Shown: positions 18,503 through 27,847, numbered from the stretch's first letter. The stretch: DNA of 64,000 nucleotides from Halanaerobium hydrogeniformans (GCF_000166415.1 NC_014654.1:1488001-1552000); one strand, 5' to 3'. The notes: generated from the letters alone by a model not told the origin. A program made the numbers and translations.

Positions 18503-19555
18503 TTAAAGTTTGTTTATTTCTTTTAATAATTCTGCTAATAGTTCCGATTCTTTAACCTTTTTTATTATTTTTCCCTCTTTAAAGATCAGAGCTTCCTTTT
18601 TCCCTCCTGCTATTCCTATATCTGCTTCTTTAGCCTCACCAGGGCCATTAACAGCACAACCCATTACAGCGATCGTAATATCTTTATTAATTGCTGCAGT
18701 TTCTTTTTCTACTTTTTGAGCTAAAGATATTAGATCTATCTCGGTGCGTCCACAGGTAGGACAGGATATTATTTCAACCCCTCTTTTTCGCAGACCAAGA
18801 GATTTTAAAATCTCCCAGGCAACTTTAACCTCTTCAACTGGAGAGCCGGTCAAAGAAACCCTCAATGTATCACCATAACCTCTGGTTAAAAGAGAGGCTA
18901 TACCAGCTGCAGATTTAATCGTCCCCTTCCAGGGAGTACCTGCTTCAGTAATCCCAATATGAAAGGGATAATCAACTTTTTTAGCCATTAAATCATAAGC
19001 TTCAATTGTTGTTTTAATATTACTGGATTTTAAAGAAATAACGATCTCATAAAAATCATTTTCCTCTAAAATCCTTATATTTTTTAGTGCACTTTCTACA
19101 AGTGCTTCTGCAGTAGCCCCACCATATTTTTCTAATAGCTCATTTTCTAATGAACCAGAATTACTACCGACTCTAATCGGAATATTTTTTTCCTTACAGG
19201 CTAAAGCAACAGCTTTAATTTTATCTTTGCTGCCGATATTGCCAGGATTGATCCTTAGAGCATCAACCCCATTTTCTACTGCTTTTAAAGCCAGTCTATA
19301 GTCAAAATGGATATCTGCTACAAGGGGAATTTCTATTGCCTTTTTGATATCTTTTAATGCCTCAGCTGCACTTAAAACTGGTACAGCAACCCTTATAATC
19401 TCACAGCCAGCCTCAACTAATTCCTCTATTTGTATAAGAGTCTTTTCTATATTTTCTGTTTTAGTATTGGTCATAGACTGTACCGATATTGCTGATTCTC
19501 CACCGACAGCTTGTTCGGCAAAAAATATTTTTTTCGTTTTTCTCCTATTATACAT
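18503..19555 (-). CDS. ispG: 4-hydroxy-3-methylbut-2-enyl diphosphate synthase (flavodoxin/ferredoxin)
   Basis: 350-residue IspG (GcpE), a 4Fe-4S enzyme converting MEcPP to HMBPP in the MEP isoprenoid pathway. The N-terminal TIM-barrel domain begins with VGGESAISVQSMTNT. The C-terminal ferredoxin-like domain carries the cluster cysteines in SCPTCGRTEIDL and VMGCAVNGPGEAKEADIG. Length is that of the short bacterial form. It shows that the MEP route operates, which makes the absence of dxr from the adjacent rseP-cdsA interval notable. Confidence 0.98.
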   Translation of the reverse strand: MYNRRKTKKIFFAEQAVGGESAISVQSMTNTKTENIEKTLIQIEELVEAGCEIIRVAVPVLSAAEALKDIKKAIEIPLVADIHFDYRLALKAVENGVDALRINPGNIGSKDKIKAVALACKEKNIPIRVGSNSGSLENELLEKYGGATAEALVESALKNIRILEENDFYEIVISLKSSNIKTTIEAYDLMAKKVDYPFHIGITEAGTPWKGTIKSAAGIASLLTRGYGDTLRVSLTGSPVEEVKVAWEILKSLGLRKRGVEIISCPTCGRTEIDLISLAQKVEKETAAINKDITIAVMGCAVNGPGEAKEADIGIAGGKKEALIFKEGKIIKKVKESELLAELLKEINKL

Positions 19556-19601
19556 AAGCCACCTCTTCTAATAATGAAGAAATTTATTGCTATAATTCAA
19601 A

Positions 19602-20675
19602 TTAAAAGAAACTTCTCATAACATCTCTGTAAATGATAAATACCATTAATAAAAGCAAAACTGCAAAACCTACTAGATGAACATAACTTTCTTTTTCTGG
19701 ATCTACCGGTTTACCCCTCAACAATTCAATAACTATAAAAGTTATTCTTCCACCGTCAAGTGCGGGAAAAGGTAAAAGATTGATAATCCCTAAATTAATT
19801 GAAATTATGGCAGTCCAATTTAAAACATTAATAATACCCACCCTGGCAGCCTGACCGATAATTGAGGCAATCATAACCGGCCCACCAATATCTTCGGCTG
19901 AACGGGTACTTATCATTTGAGCAAAACCAGTGATAGTCATACTAAATATTTGATAAGTCTGGGCAGCTCCAAGGCTTATAGCCTGGAAAACCCCAACGCT
20001 TTCTCTTATCAGTTGGGGATAGATACCTATTACTCCCCCTTCAACATCAGCACTGCTAACCGGAGTTATGCTCAATGTGTCAACACTTTCATTTCTCTGA
20101 TATCTTATCGTAATCTCTCTGCCTTCATTTTCTCTAATCAGAGCAGCCATTTCTTCCCAGCTTTCTACTTCAGTACCATCGATTTCTAATATTCTATCAT
20201 TAGCCCTTAAACCTGCTTCTGCTGCAGGTTGTTCTGGAATTACTTCACCTAAAACAGCTTCTCCAGTAATCGAGGTTGGTACACCAAAAACAGAAAAAGC
20301 AAAAATAAAGATCAATAAAGCAAGTAAAAAGTTCATTATTGGTCCCATTAAAATAACTGCCAACCTGGTGAATGCTGATTTTTGGGTAAATAATCTTCCA
20401 TCTTCTTTTGCCTTATCATAAATCTTTTTTTCTTTTTCACCCATTGACTCATCAGCAGGAAACTCTCCTACCATATTACAGAATCCTCCCAGAGGAATTG
20501 CTCTGATAGAATAAAGAGTTTCGCCAACCTTTTTATATATTAATTTTGGGCCAAAACCAAGCGCAAATTCTGATACCATGATCCCAGATTTTTTCGCTGT
20601 AATATAATGGCCAAATTCATGAATAAATACAAGTAAACCTAATACCACTATAAAAGATAAGATTGTTAAAATCAT
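19602..20675 (-). CDS. rseP: RIP-type zinc metalloprotease RseP/RasP
   Basis: 357-residue membrane-embedded site-2 protease. The zinc motif HEFGH lies in the first membrane segment (~18-22), a PDZ domain occupies ~115-205 (EQPAAEAGLRANDRILEIDG), and the second catalytic motif LLPFPALDGGRI is near 305. Four membrane spans are expected. It performs intramembrane cleavage of anti-sigma factors or signal-peptide remnants. It sits between ispG and the permease gene. Confidence 0.97.
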   Translation of the reverse strand: MILTILSFIVVLGLLVFIHEFGHYITAKKSGIMVSEFALGFGPKLIYKKVGETLYSIRAIPLGGFCNMVGEFPADESMGEKEKKIYDKAKEDGRLFTQKSAFTRLAVILMGPIMNFLLALLIFIFAFSVFGVPTSITGEAVLGEVIPEQPAAEAGLRANDRILEIDGTEVESWEEMAALIRENEGREITIRYQRNESVDTLSITPVSSADVEGGVIGIYPQLIRESVGVFQAISLGAAQTYQIFSMTITGFAQMISTRSAEDIGGPVMIASIIGQAARVGIINVLNWTAIISINLGIINLLPFPALDGGRITFIVIELLRGKPVDPEKESYVHLVGFAVLLLLMVFIIYRDVMRSFF

Positions 20676-20753
20676 TCTCTAATTACCTCCACTGCCAGAC
20701 TACTGGCAAAACTTTACCAATTATATATACAAATTTAATTCTTAATTTATCTA

Positions 20754-21815
20754 TTAATCTCTGATATTTACTAATTCAGAATCAGTAACTGCTTTAATAA
20801 TAACCAAAAATGTTGGACCAACTACAAAACCAATTGCTCCTAAAATTCTAAACCCGGCAAAAAGTGCAATCATTGTTGCAAGCGGATGAACCCCTAAGTT
20901 CTCTCCCATTATTTTCCCTTCTGAAGCCGATCTTACTCCTGCTAAAAATAAATGCAGTAAAAAAAGTGAAAAAGCTTGAGTGAAATTACCATAAATAATT
21001 GAAACGATTATCCAGGGATAAAAAAGTAAGGCCGGACCAATAATCGGTATCAAATCTAATATAGCTGCTGTCAAACCGATTATCACGGCATATTCGAATC
21101 CCATTAAATGAACTCCAACACCTGCTATTGTACCACTTATAGAAATCAAAATTAACAGAGCTCTAATATAGCCAACTGCAGAAATATTTAGCTGTATAAA
21201 AACATTAGCAATTTTCGGTTTAACATCTTCGGGAAAAAGATTAACCAAAAAGTGCTTGATATCATCTCGATCTCTGCTGATAAAAAATGTTGCGATAAAT
21301 GAGATAAAAAGTATCATAAATACACTTGGTAATCTGGTCAGCATTTCTAAAATGTTATTAATAACTGAGATAATCGCATCTCTAATTCCATTGTAAAGAA
21401 GTTGTATATTAGCTCTTATAGATTCCTGTACAGCTTCAGATATCTCCCAGCTTTCTATTAAAGCTTCCAGCTGCTGGTTTTGTTCGGCTAACCACTGAAT
21501 TTGGGTATCGATTGTTCTAAAATCTGGCAAATTACGTAATAATCTATTTAATTCAAGATATATTTGAGCTCCACCAATAATAATAAAGCTCGCAAAAATG
21601 ACCACAACCAGAAGCAGTACAATTAAAACCGAAAAACCTCTGTGAACTGGTATATTTTTATCTAAAATATCAACTATTGGATTAATTAAACTAGCAATAA
21701 CTGCTGCTATAATAAAAGGTGTAAAATAAATAAAGATATGCCTTAAAAAAAATAAGGCAAATACCAGAAATAGCAGCATTATAAAATATTTGCTATACCA
21801 GTTTTTCATTGTCAT
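20754..21815 (-). CDS. AI-2E family (YtvI/PerM-like) membrane transporter
   Basis: 353-residue polytopic protein of the AI-2E transporter family (Pfam AI-2E_transport). The pattern is seen in the N-terminal spans (RHIFIYFTPFIIAAVIASLINP), a central soluble segment (~95-150), and the C-terminal ILDLIPIIGPALLFYPW and ENLGVHPLATMIALFAG motifs. Members include YtvI and TqsA-like exporters, and the substrate cannot be predicted. Its start follows the cdsA stop by one base, so it is coupled to cdsA. It occupies the position of dxr in the usual frr-uppS-cdsA-dxr-rseP order. It shows no Dxr motif. Confidence 0.9.
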   Translation of the reverse strand: MTMKNWYSKYFIMLLFLVFALFFLRHIFIYFTPFIIAAVIASLINPIVDILDKNIPVHRGFSVLIVLLLVVVIFASFIIIGGAQIYLELNRLLRNLPDFRTIDTQIQWLAEQNQQLEALIESWEISEAVQESIRANIQLLYNGIRDAIISVINNILEMLTRLPSVFMILFISFIATFFISRDRDDIKHFLVNLFPEDVKPKIANVFIQLNISAVGYIRALLILISISGTIAGVGVHLMGFEYAVIIGLTAAILDLIPIIGPALLFYPWIIVSIIYGNFTQAFSLFLLHLFLAGVRSASEGKIMGENLGVHPLATMIALFAGFRILGAIGFVVGPTFLVIIKAVTDSELVNIRD

Positions 21816-21816
21816 T

Positions 21817-22632
21817 TTAATTCACCACCATTAAAATATAGAGAAAATAATAAGTTAAAGGTGCGGTAAAGATAAAACTATCAAATCTATCTAAAATACC
21901 ACCATGACCGGGAATAATGCTCCCGGTATCTTTAACCTTAAAATCTCTTTTTAAACATGATTCAAATAAGTCACCCATGATCGCTACGATGGGGAAGAAA
22001 AGCGAAAAAATTAACCAGTAAATATTAAAAAAATCAAAAATTAAAGTAACAGAAATAATAAATATAATTGCAGTCGCTATACCACCAACTGCACCGGCAA
22101 CAGTTTTATTGGGACTTATTACAGGAGCCATAGCCTTTTTACCAAATTTTATCCCGATAAAATAGGCACCACTATCTGTAAGCCAGGTAGCAATTAATAC
22201 AAACCAGAGAGCTGAGGTGTTAAAAAATGGCCCAATTGTAAAATCACGCAAAAAGATTGCAAATGATAATCCTCCGGCAATATAAATTAAAGCAAAAAAC
22301 TGATAGGAAATATTTTTAACAAATAATCCCTCTTCATAATGATAAATATTATAACAGTAAAGCAAAATAATAATAATAAATAAAATAATTCCATAGGGTA
22401 AATGCCTGTAGTTATTACTGAGCAAAAAACTATTAAAAACAATTAAAACTCCAGAAAAATTTAAAATTGATTTAAGAACTGTTGATTCAATTTTTAACAT
22501 ACTGCAGTATTCTTTGATTCCCAAGATTGCTATTGCAGAAACTGTTAAAAAAAATACGAATGATCCAGAAAAAACCAGAATTGCTAGAATAAGAATTCCA
22601 AAAATAGAACTTATAATTCTTTTTTTAAGCAT
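21817..22632 (-). CDS. cdsA: phosphatidate cytidylyltransferase
   Basis: About 271 residues, a polytopic CDP-diacylglycerol synthase feeding phospholipid synthesis. The family signature near the C-terminus is seen as KVKDTGSIIPGHGGILDRFDS, preceded by ATWLTDSGAYFIGIKFGK and SPNKTVAGAVGG. The start is taken as ATG at 22632 (GGTG 5-6 nt upstream), overlapping the uppS stop by 8 nt; a longer frame to 22671 has no good ribosome site. Coupled to uppS upstream and the AI-2E permease downstream. Confidence 0.97.
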   Translation of the reverse strand: MLKKRIISSIFGILILAILVFSGSFVFFLTVSAIAILGIKEYCSMLKIESTVLKSILNFSGVLIVFNSFLLSNNYRHLPYGIILFIIIILLYCYNIYHYEEGLFVKNISYQFFALIYIAGGLSFAIFLRDFTIGPFFNTSALWFVLIATWLTDSGAYFIGIKFGKKAMAPVISPNKTVAGAVGGIATAIIFIISVTLIFDFFNIYWLIFSLFFPIVAIMGDLFESCLKRDFKVKDTGSIIPGHGGILDRFDSFIFTAPLTYYFLYILMVVN

Positions 22633-23344
22633 TTTTATCACCATCATTAAGACCGCCAAATCTTCTTTCACGTTTTTTGAAGTCTTTTAAGGCTAAATCA
22701 AAATCAGCTTCTCCAAAATCAGGCCAATATTTATCAGTAAAATATAATTCGGCATATGCAGCCTGCCAGAGCAAAAAGTTGCTTAATCTTTTTTCGCCAC
22801 CGGTTCTAATTAATAACTCAATATTTTTAAGGTCCTGTTGATACAAATAATCTCCAAAATCTTCACAGCTTAATTCATCTAAATCAAAATTATTATCCTG
22901 ATAGTCTAAAAAGAGTTTTTTGGCAGCATCGACTATTTCAGCTCTACCACCATAATTAAAAGCTATATTTAATACTAAATTATTATTTTTTCGAGATTTT
23001 ATTTCGATTAATTCTATCTCTTTAATCAGCTTTTTGGAAAGAGCATCTTTTCTGCCCAAAAAATTGATCTTAACACCTTCAGCAAGCAGTTCATCAACTT
23101 CCTCTCGCATGGTTTTTTTCATAAGGGCAAGTAAGAAGTTAACTTCAGATTTTGGTCTTTTCCAGTTCTCTGTAGAAAATGCATAAACTGTTAAAGATTT
23201 AACATTTTTTTTAGCAGCATATTTAACTATTTTTTTTAAGGTTTTTACACCTTCTTTATGACCTTCACGTCTCGCCAGTTTTCTTTTTTTAGCCCAGCGA
23301 CCGTTACCATCCATAATAATTGCAATATTTTGAGGAGGAAACAT
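22625..23344 (-). CDS. uppS: undecaprenyl diphosphate synthase (cis-prenyltransferase)
   Basis: 239-residue cis-prenyltransferase making the C55 lipid carrier for peptidoglycan and other envelope polymers. Conserved regions: PQNIAIIMDGNGRWAKKR (substrate Asp in MDGNGRW), HKEGVKTL, TVYAFSTENWKRP, NIAFNYGGRAEI and the C-terminal LLIRTGGEKRLSNFLLWQ and AELYFTD. Length is standard. It uses the product of the MEP pathway (see ispG). Confidence 0.99.
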   Translation of the reverse strand: MFPPQNIAIIMDGNGRWAKKRKLARREGHKEGVKTLKKIVKYAAKKNVKSLTVYAFSTENWKRPKSEVNFLLALMKKTMREEVDELLAEGVKINFLGRKDALSKKLIKEIELIEIKSRKNNNLVLNIAFNYGGRAEIVDAAKKLFLDYQDNNFDLDELSCEDFGDYLYQQDLKNIELLIRTGGEKRLSNFLLWQAAYAELYFTDKYWPDFGEADFDLALKDFKKRERRFGGLNDGDKNA

Positions 23345-23369
23345 TAAATCATCCCTTCCAATTAATTAA

Positions 23370-23387
23370 TTACCCCCTCGATAAAGG
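23370..23387 (-). terminator. weak hairpin between the small unknown gene and uppS
   Basis: CCCCCT and AGGGGG pair around CGATAA. No clear U tract follows on the minus strand, so this is more likely an mRNA stability or processing hairpin than a terminator. Confidence 0.35.
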
Positions 23388-23397
23388 GGGCATAAAA

Positions 23398-23607
23398 TTA
23401 GCGGTTATATTGAAAAGACCAAATTATTTCTAAAAAATCAGCTTTTTCTTTGATTCTAATCACTCTCTTGTGTTTAGAATTACTTTTTTTAATATTTTTT
23501 AATGGAGGTTTTGTTTCTTTCAATTTATATTTTATCTCATTTTTAGCTAATATTTCTAATGCATCACCAAGTTGAGAAGCTAGAAGTTTTTCTTTTTGCA
23601 ATGACAT
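23398..23607 (-). CDS. small basic protein of unknown function between frr and uppS
   Basis: 69 residues, not recognised. It starts 3 nt after the frr stop with only a weak Shine-Dalgarno sequence, suggesting translational coupling to frr. The N-terminal half looks helical (SLQKEKLLASQLGDALEILAKN), the middle is Lys-rich (residues ~26-50), and the end has an aromatic motif DFLEIIWSFQYNR. The shape (helix, TKPP-like turn, charged loop, hydrophobic strand) faintly resembles PASTA-like or single-domain nucleic-acid-binding proteins, but no homology is claimed. Codon use and context within a tight operon support a real gene. Confidence 0.7.
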   Translation of the reverse strand: MSLQKEKLLASQLGDALEILAKNEIKYKLKETKPPLKNIKKSNSKHKRVIRIKEKADFLEIIWSFQYNR

Positions 23608-23610
23608 GCT

Positions 23611-24168
23611 TTAAACTTCCATTATCTCATTTTCTTTTTTCTCAGTAATAGATTCAATTTTACCGATGTACGTATCGGTTAGATCCTGTACATTATCAAA
23701 TCCACGATGCATATTATCCTCAGAAATCTCACCTTCATCTTCTAACATTTCTAACTCTTCATTAGCATCTCTTCTAATATTACGAATAGCAATTTTACCA
23801 TCTTCAGCTTTTTTATGCAGAATTTTAGTAAGTTCTTTTCTTCTTTCTTCAGTTAGCTGAGGTATATTAATTCTGATTACATTACCATCATTGCTGGGAT
23901 TCAAACCAAGGTTTTCCTGCATAATAGCTTTTTCAATAGCTTCTATATTATTTTTATCCCAGGGCTCAATAACTATTTGTCTGGCTTCTGGTGCCATTAC
24001 TTTTGCCATCTGCTGGATTGGGGTTGCAACCCCATAGTTATTAGCTTTAATATTTTCTACCAGAGAAGGACGAGCACGACCTGTACGAATTGTGTTTAAG
24101 TCTTCTTTTGTTGCTTCTAAAGCTTTTTTCATTCTCTCTTCGGTTTCTTTTAACACTTCATTAAACAT
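23611..24168 (-). CDS. frr: ribosome recycling factor
   Basis: 185-residue RRF, which splits post-termination ribosomes with EF-G. Conserved strings: LNTIRTGRARPSLVENI (~25-41), YGVATPIQQMA, IEPWDKNNIEAIEKAI, GLNPSNDGNVIRINIPQLTEERRKEL (split) and the IRNIRRDANE helix. Length is standard. Order rpsB-tsf-pyrH-frr is the canonical one. Confidence 0.99.
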   Translation of the reverse strand: MFNEVLKETEERMKKALEATKEDLNTIRTGRARPSLVENIKANNYGVATPIQQMAKVMAPEARQIVIEPWDKNNIEAIEKAIMQENLGLNPSNDGNVIRINIPQLTEERRKELTKILHKKAEDGKIAIRNIRRDANEELEMLEDEGEISEDNMHRGFDNVQDLTDTYIGKIESITEKKENEIMEV

Positions 24169-24186
24169 AAATGACCCTCCCTTAAA

Positions 24187-24906
24187 TTAATTAACAGAAG
24201 TACCAATCTTGTCACCAAGCAATACTCTTTTAATATTACCCTCTTTTTTAACTGCAAATACTTTTAATGGAATTTCATTATCCATGCAGAGAGATACTGC
24301 TGTAAAATCCATCACCCTTAAAGAATTATTTAAAAGATCAATATAGCTTAAACTATCATGCTTTTTAGCATTAGAATTTATTTCCGGATCAGAATCATAG
24401 ATTCCATCTACATTCTTAGCCATTAAAATCACATCAGCACCTATTTCAGCTGCTCTTAAGGCTGCAGTAGTATCAGTTGAGAAAAACGGATTACCTGTAC
24501 CAGCTGCAAATATAACGACCCTGCCTTTTTCTAGATGGCGGATAGCTCTCCTTCTAATATAGGGTTCTGCAATTTGGCGCATTTCTATTGCAGACTGTAC
24601 TCTTGTTTCTATCTCAAACTTTTCTATAGCATCCTGAAGAGCAAGGGCATTAATAACAGTTGCGAGCATCCCCATGTAGTCAGCTGTCCCTCTATCCATA
24701 CCTTTTGCACTGCCAGCTATTCCGCGAAAAATGTTCCCTCCACCTACTACTATTGCCATTTCCACATTTGTACTTTTTACAACCTCACTAATTTCAGCAG
24801 CAATTTTTTGAATCATCTCCGGATCAATTCCATAACCATTAGTCCCGGATAAAGCCTCTCCGCTAATTTTAAGTATCACTCTTGAATAAACTGGTTTTTC
24901 TGTCAT
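24187..24906 (-). CDS. pyrH: uridylate kinase
   Basis: About 239 residues, hexameric UMP kinase of the amino-acid-kinase fold, producing UDP. Conserved: [40 protein letters not shown] and [20 protein letters not shown]. The start is taken at the ATG 24906 because the upstream in-frame ATG (24924) lies inside the GGAGG site; spacing is then rather long, 11 nt. Lies between tsf and frr, with the tsf terminator hairpin just upstream. Confidence 0.97.
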   Translation of the reverse strand: MTEKPVYSRVILKISGEALSGTNGYGIDPEMIQKIAAEISEVVKSTNVEMAIVVGGGNIFRGIAGSAKGMDRGTADYMGMLATVINALALQDAIEKFEIETRVQSAIEMRQIAEPYIRRRAIRHLEKGRVVIFAAGTGNPFFSTDTTAALRAAEIGADVILMAKNVDGIYDSDPEINSNAKKHDSLSYIDLLNNSLRVMDFTAVSLCMDNEIPLKVFAVKKEGNIKRVLLGDKIGTSVN

Positions 24907-24979
24907 TATATAATTAACCTCCATTAAATATTATTCTCTAATTTTAAGCTAATTCCTTTATTAAAAAACAAATTTACTT

Positions 24980-25010
24980 AAAAAAAGAGAACACCCTTAA
25001 TAGTGCTCTC
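24980..25010 (-). terminator. intrinsic terminator after tsf
   Basis: Minus-strand GAGAGCAC pairs with GTGTTCTC (one G-U pair) across an 8-nt loop, followed by seven T. A good rho-independent terminator separating rpsB-tsf from pyrH. Confidence 0.85.
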
Positions 25011-25022
25011 CTTTTTTAATTA

Positions 25023-25922
25023 TTATTGATTTTTAGTAGCAGCTTTTACTTCGGCAACAAAGTCATCTTCTTTTTTCTCAATACCTTCGCCGATTTCAAA
25101 GCGGGTAAATCTTTTTACGGTTAAATCATTTTCTTCAAGAATATCTGCAACAGTTTTTTCGTCATCTCTAACAAATGGCTGTTCTAATAGACATACTTGA
25201 GTATAATATTTATTTAATTTACCTTCAACTATCTGATCAATTATGTGCTCAGGTTTACCTTCATTAATCATCTGCTCTTTATAGATTTTCTTTTCTTTTT
25301 CGATATAGTTTTCACTAACTGAATCGCGATCAAGAAAATCAGGATTAATTGCTGCAATATGCATAGCAATATCCTTAGCTACAGCTTCTTTTTCAGCAGA
25401 AAATTCATCTTCAAAATCAACTAAAACACCAATTTTTCCACCTAAATGAATATAGCCATAAATAAACCCATCACTTTCATAACTGACAAATCTTCTTAAA
25501 TTAATATTTTCACCAATACTGGCAATAGCTTCTTTAATGATATCATTTACAGTTTTATCACTGTTTTTATACCATTTTTCTTCAGCTATTTGATCAGTAT
25601 TATCTGCATCACTCTGCATTACATGTTCTGTAATATCAGCTACTAGATTTTGAAATTTATCATTTTTAGCCACAAAATCAGTTTCAGAATTAACCTCAAC
25701 TAAAATACCTTTTTTACGATCATCACTAATATTTAAACTTACAAGTCCCTCTGCAGCAATCCTGCCTGCTTTTTTAGCTGCATCAGAGATACCTTTTTCT
25801 CTCAAATGCTCAACAGCAGCTTCTACATCGCCATCAACAGCATTCAAAGCCTTTTTGCAATCAAGCACACCGGCACCTGTGCGGGAGCGAAGTTCTTTTA
25901 TATCTTTCATAGTAACGCCCAT
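25023..25922 (-). CDS. tsf: translation elongation factor Ts
   Basis: About 299 residues, the nucleotide exchange factor for EF-Tu. The UBA-like N-terminus has KDIKELRSRTGAGVLDCKKAL. The core shows LVEVNSETDFVAKND and IHLGGKIGVLVDF. The C-terminus has EQPFVRDDEKTVADIL. The ATG at 25922 is preferred over a TTG one codon earlier (AAGGAGG 9 nt upstream). It follows rpsB after a 103-nt gap that contains a long hairpin. Confidence 0.98.
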   Translation of the reverse strand: MGVTMKDIKELRSRTGAGVLDCKKALNAVDGDVEAAVEHLREKGISDAAKKAGRIAAEGLVSLNISDDRKKGILVEVNSETDFVAKNDKFQNLVADITEHVMQSDADNTDQIAEEKWYKNSDKTVNDIIKEAIASIGENINLRRFVSYESDGFIYGYIHLGGKIGVLVDFEDEFSAEKEAVAKDIAMHIAAINPDFLDRDSVSENYIEKEKKIYKEQMINEGKPEHIIDQIVEGKLNKYYTQVCLLEQPFVRDDEKTVADILEENDLTVKRFTRFEIGEGIEKKEDDFVAEVKAATKNQ

Positions 25923-25979
25923 CAAAAATTACCTCCTTTAAGTAGTTATTTAACTTTAATCTAACAAAGTCTTATAAAA

Positions 25980-26022
25980 AAAGCGCGGCAAAGCTAAAAA
26001 CTTCACCAACGCTTTTAATCTT
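25980..26022 (-). terminator. long hairpin between rpsB and tsf
   Basis: On the minus strand AGCGTTGGTGAAG pairs with CTTTGCCGCGCT, with one bulged T and several G-U pairs, followed by seven T. Probably a partial terminator that sets the S2 to EF-Ts ratio, since no convincing separate tsf promoter is seen. Confidence 0.75.
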
Positions 26023-26028
26023 TGCTAA

Positions 26029-26787
26029 TTATTGTTCAGTGTCTGCTTCAGCCTGAACTGCTTCTGCTTCAGCTTCCTGCTGTTCCTGGGCTTTTTGTTC
26101 CTGTCTGCCCTGTTTTCCAGCAAGTACTGCATCAGAAATAACACTGGTAATTAATTTAACTGCTCTAATAGCATCGTCATTACCTGGAATGACATAATCT
26201 ATTAAATCTGGATCACAGTTTGTATCTAAAATCGAAACGATTGGAATATCCAATTTAATTGCTTCTTTAACGGCAATATCTTCTTTTTTAGCATCTGTGA
26301 TAAAGATTACATCTGGAAGACCATTCATATTTCTAATTCCACCGAGGAATCTTTCAAGTTTATCATGTTCTTTATTTAATTCAATAACCTCTTTTTTAGG
26401 TAAAACTTCGAAGATACCTTCTTCTTCCATCTCTTCAAGCTCATCTAAGCGGTCAATACGCTTTTTAATAGTATGATAGTTTGTTAACATACCACCAAGC
26501 CACCGTTGATTTACATAAGGCATACCACATCTTTCTGCCTCTTTTTTAACGGTTTCTTGAGCCTGTCTTTTGGTTCCTACGAAAAGAACTTTTTTGCCCT
26601 CAGCAGCTTCTTCCTTAACAAAATTATATGCTTTGTCAATTAACTTAACTGTCTGCTGCAGGTCAATGATATAGATTCCATTTCTTTCGGTGAAAATATA
26701 TGGTTCCATTTTGGGATTCCACCTTTTAGTCTGATGACCAAAGTGAACACCCGATTCGAGGAGTTGTTTCATGTTTACTACTGACAT
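26029..26787 (-). CDS. rpsB: 30S ribosomal protein S2
   Basis: 252-residue S2. Conserved: [51 protein letters not shown] and [22 protein letters not shown] (split for length). The C-terminal ~25 residues form an acidic Glu/Gln/Ala tail. It has a strong AAAGGAGG site, its own promoter (26905-26933) and a structured leader, so S2 synthesis is probably feedback controlled. Confidence 0.99.
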   Translation of the reverse strand: MSVVNMKQLLESGVHFGHQTKRWNPKMEPYIFTERNGIYIIDLQQTVKLIDKAYNFVKEEAAEGKKVLFVGTKRQAQETVKKEAERCGMPYVNQRWLGGMLTNYHTIKKRIDRLDELEEMEEEGIFEVLPKKEVIELNKEHDKLERFLGGIRNMNGLPDVIFITDAKKEDIAVKEAIKLDIPIVSILDTNCDPDLIDYVIPGNDDAIRAVKLITSVISDAVLAGKQGRQEQKAQEQQEAEAEAVQAEADTEQ

Positions 26788-26898
26788 AACTCCTGCACCT
26801 CCTTTCCGGTTTTATAGCCTCCGACAGCATCATCTCTAAACACAACTGTATTAAATACAGCACCAGCATTTAGATCAACTGTCGTGTGTATTTTGCCA
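26788..26898 (-). promoter_or_regulatory. structured 5' leader of rpsB (candidate S2 leader)
   Basis: The ~110-nt transcript leader can form a long stem: CGACAG pairs with CTGTCG, ATCTAAA with TTTAGAGAT, and an apical CTGTATTTAATACAG hairpin sits inside. The basal stem ends about 15 nt before the Shine-Dalgarno sequence. S2 leaders that bind S2 are known in several phyla; this fold is consistent with one but was not matched to a model. Confidence 0.5.
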
Positions 26899-26904
26899 CA
26901 AAAA

Positions 26905-26933
26905 AGTATACCATAGTATTTGAGATTTATCAA
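26905..26933 (-). promoter_or_regulatory. sigma-A promoter of rpsB-tsf
   Basis: TTGATA (26933-26928) and TATACT (26910-26905) on the minus strand with a 17-bp spacer. Placed directly upstream of the structured rpsB leader, in a non-coding gap of 246 bp after the codY terminator. Confidence 0.8.
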
Positions 26934-26997
26934 GTTTTTTTAGCAAAATAAGTTTTTCGAAAATATTAAAAATTGTCTAAAATATCCAAAAAGATTT

Positions 26998-27027
26998 TAA
27001 AAAAACCTCCTCTCTTAGAGAGGAGGT
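26998..27027 (-). terminator. intrinsic terminator after codY
   Basis: A perfect stem ACCTCCTCT/AGAGGAGGT, extended by CT/AG around a short loop, is followed by TTTTTTT on the minus strand. It ends the hslV-hslU-codY unit. Confidence 0.93.
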
Positions 27028-27033
27028 CTTATA

Positions 27034-27816
27034 TTATGCTTTTAATTTTTCTAACTCAGGAAGCAAGTTGTCATTAAGCACTTTAATATAGGTTCCTTTC
27101 ATTCCTAAAGAACGGGACTCTATAACTCCAGCACTTTCAAATTTACGTAAAGCATTAACAATTACTGAACGGGTTATACCGACTCTATCTGCTACTTTAC
27201 TAGCTACTAATAAGCCTTCTTCTCCATCCAGTTCTTCAAAAATATGTTCAATAGCTTCTAATTCAGAATAGGAAAGTGTATCTATAGCTATTTGAACTGC
27301 AGCTTTTTTGCGAGCTTCTTTTTCAACCCTGTCACTGCGGGCTCTTAAAATTTCCATCCCCACAACCGATGCCCCATATTCACCTAAAACTAAATCTTCA
27401 TCATCGAATTTAGAACCATATCTAGCCAAAACCAGGGTTCCTAATCTATCTCCACCACCAATAACAGGAACGATGGTAGTCAATTTATCTTCAAATAGAC
27501 AGTCTTCTCCTTCGGCAAATACACACTTACCTTCTTTTTGTTCAATATTAGATTTAGTTTCTCTAATTCTAAGTAAACCCTGATTATATTCTTCAGGGAA
27601 TTCACCCTTACTTATTACCTTATCTTCCATTATATCACATTCAAAATCATCTAAAAGACTGTAACCTAAAATCTTACCCTTTTTACTTGTAACATATGCA
27701 TTACACTTAATTGCTTCTTTTAAAACATAAGCCATATCTGAAAAATCAACTGCATTGCCTCCAGTTCTCTGAAGTAATCTGTTAATTTTTCTGCTTTTTT
27801 CTAGTAAACTTCCCAT
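27034..27816 (-). CDS. codY: GTP-sensing pleiotropic repressor CodY
   Basis: About 260 residues. CodY binds branched-chain amino acids and GTP and represses nutrient-scavenging genes in Firmicutes. The N-terminal GAF domain spans ~1-155 ([36 protein letters not shown]). The C-terminal winged helix (~205-255) shows [50 protein letters not shown] in conserved blocks. The ATG at 27816 has GGAGG 8 nt upstream; the in-frame TTG at 27831 lies within that site. Last gene after hslV-hslU, as in the Bacillus cod operon. Confidence 0.98.
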   Translation of the reverse strand: MGSLLEKSRKINRLLQRTGGNAVDFSDMAYVLKEAIKCNAYVTSKKGKILGYSLLDDFECDIMEDKVISKGEFPEEYNQGLLRIRETKSNIEQKEGKCVFAEGEDCLFEDKLTTIVPVIGGGDRLGTLVLARYGSKFDDEDLVLGEYGASVVGMEILRARSDRVEKEARKKAAVQIAIDTLSYSELEAIEHIFEELDGEEGLLVASKVADRVGITRSVIVNALRKFESAGVIESRSLGMKGTYIKVLNDNLLPELEKLKA

Positions 27817-27847
27817 TGTTATCTCCTCCAATTTAAATTTTTAATAG

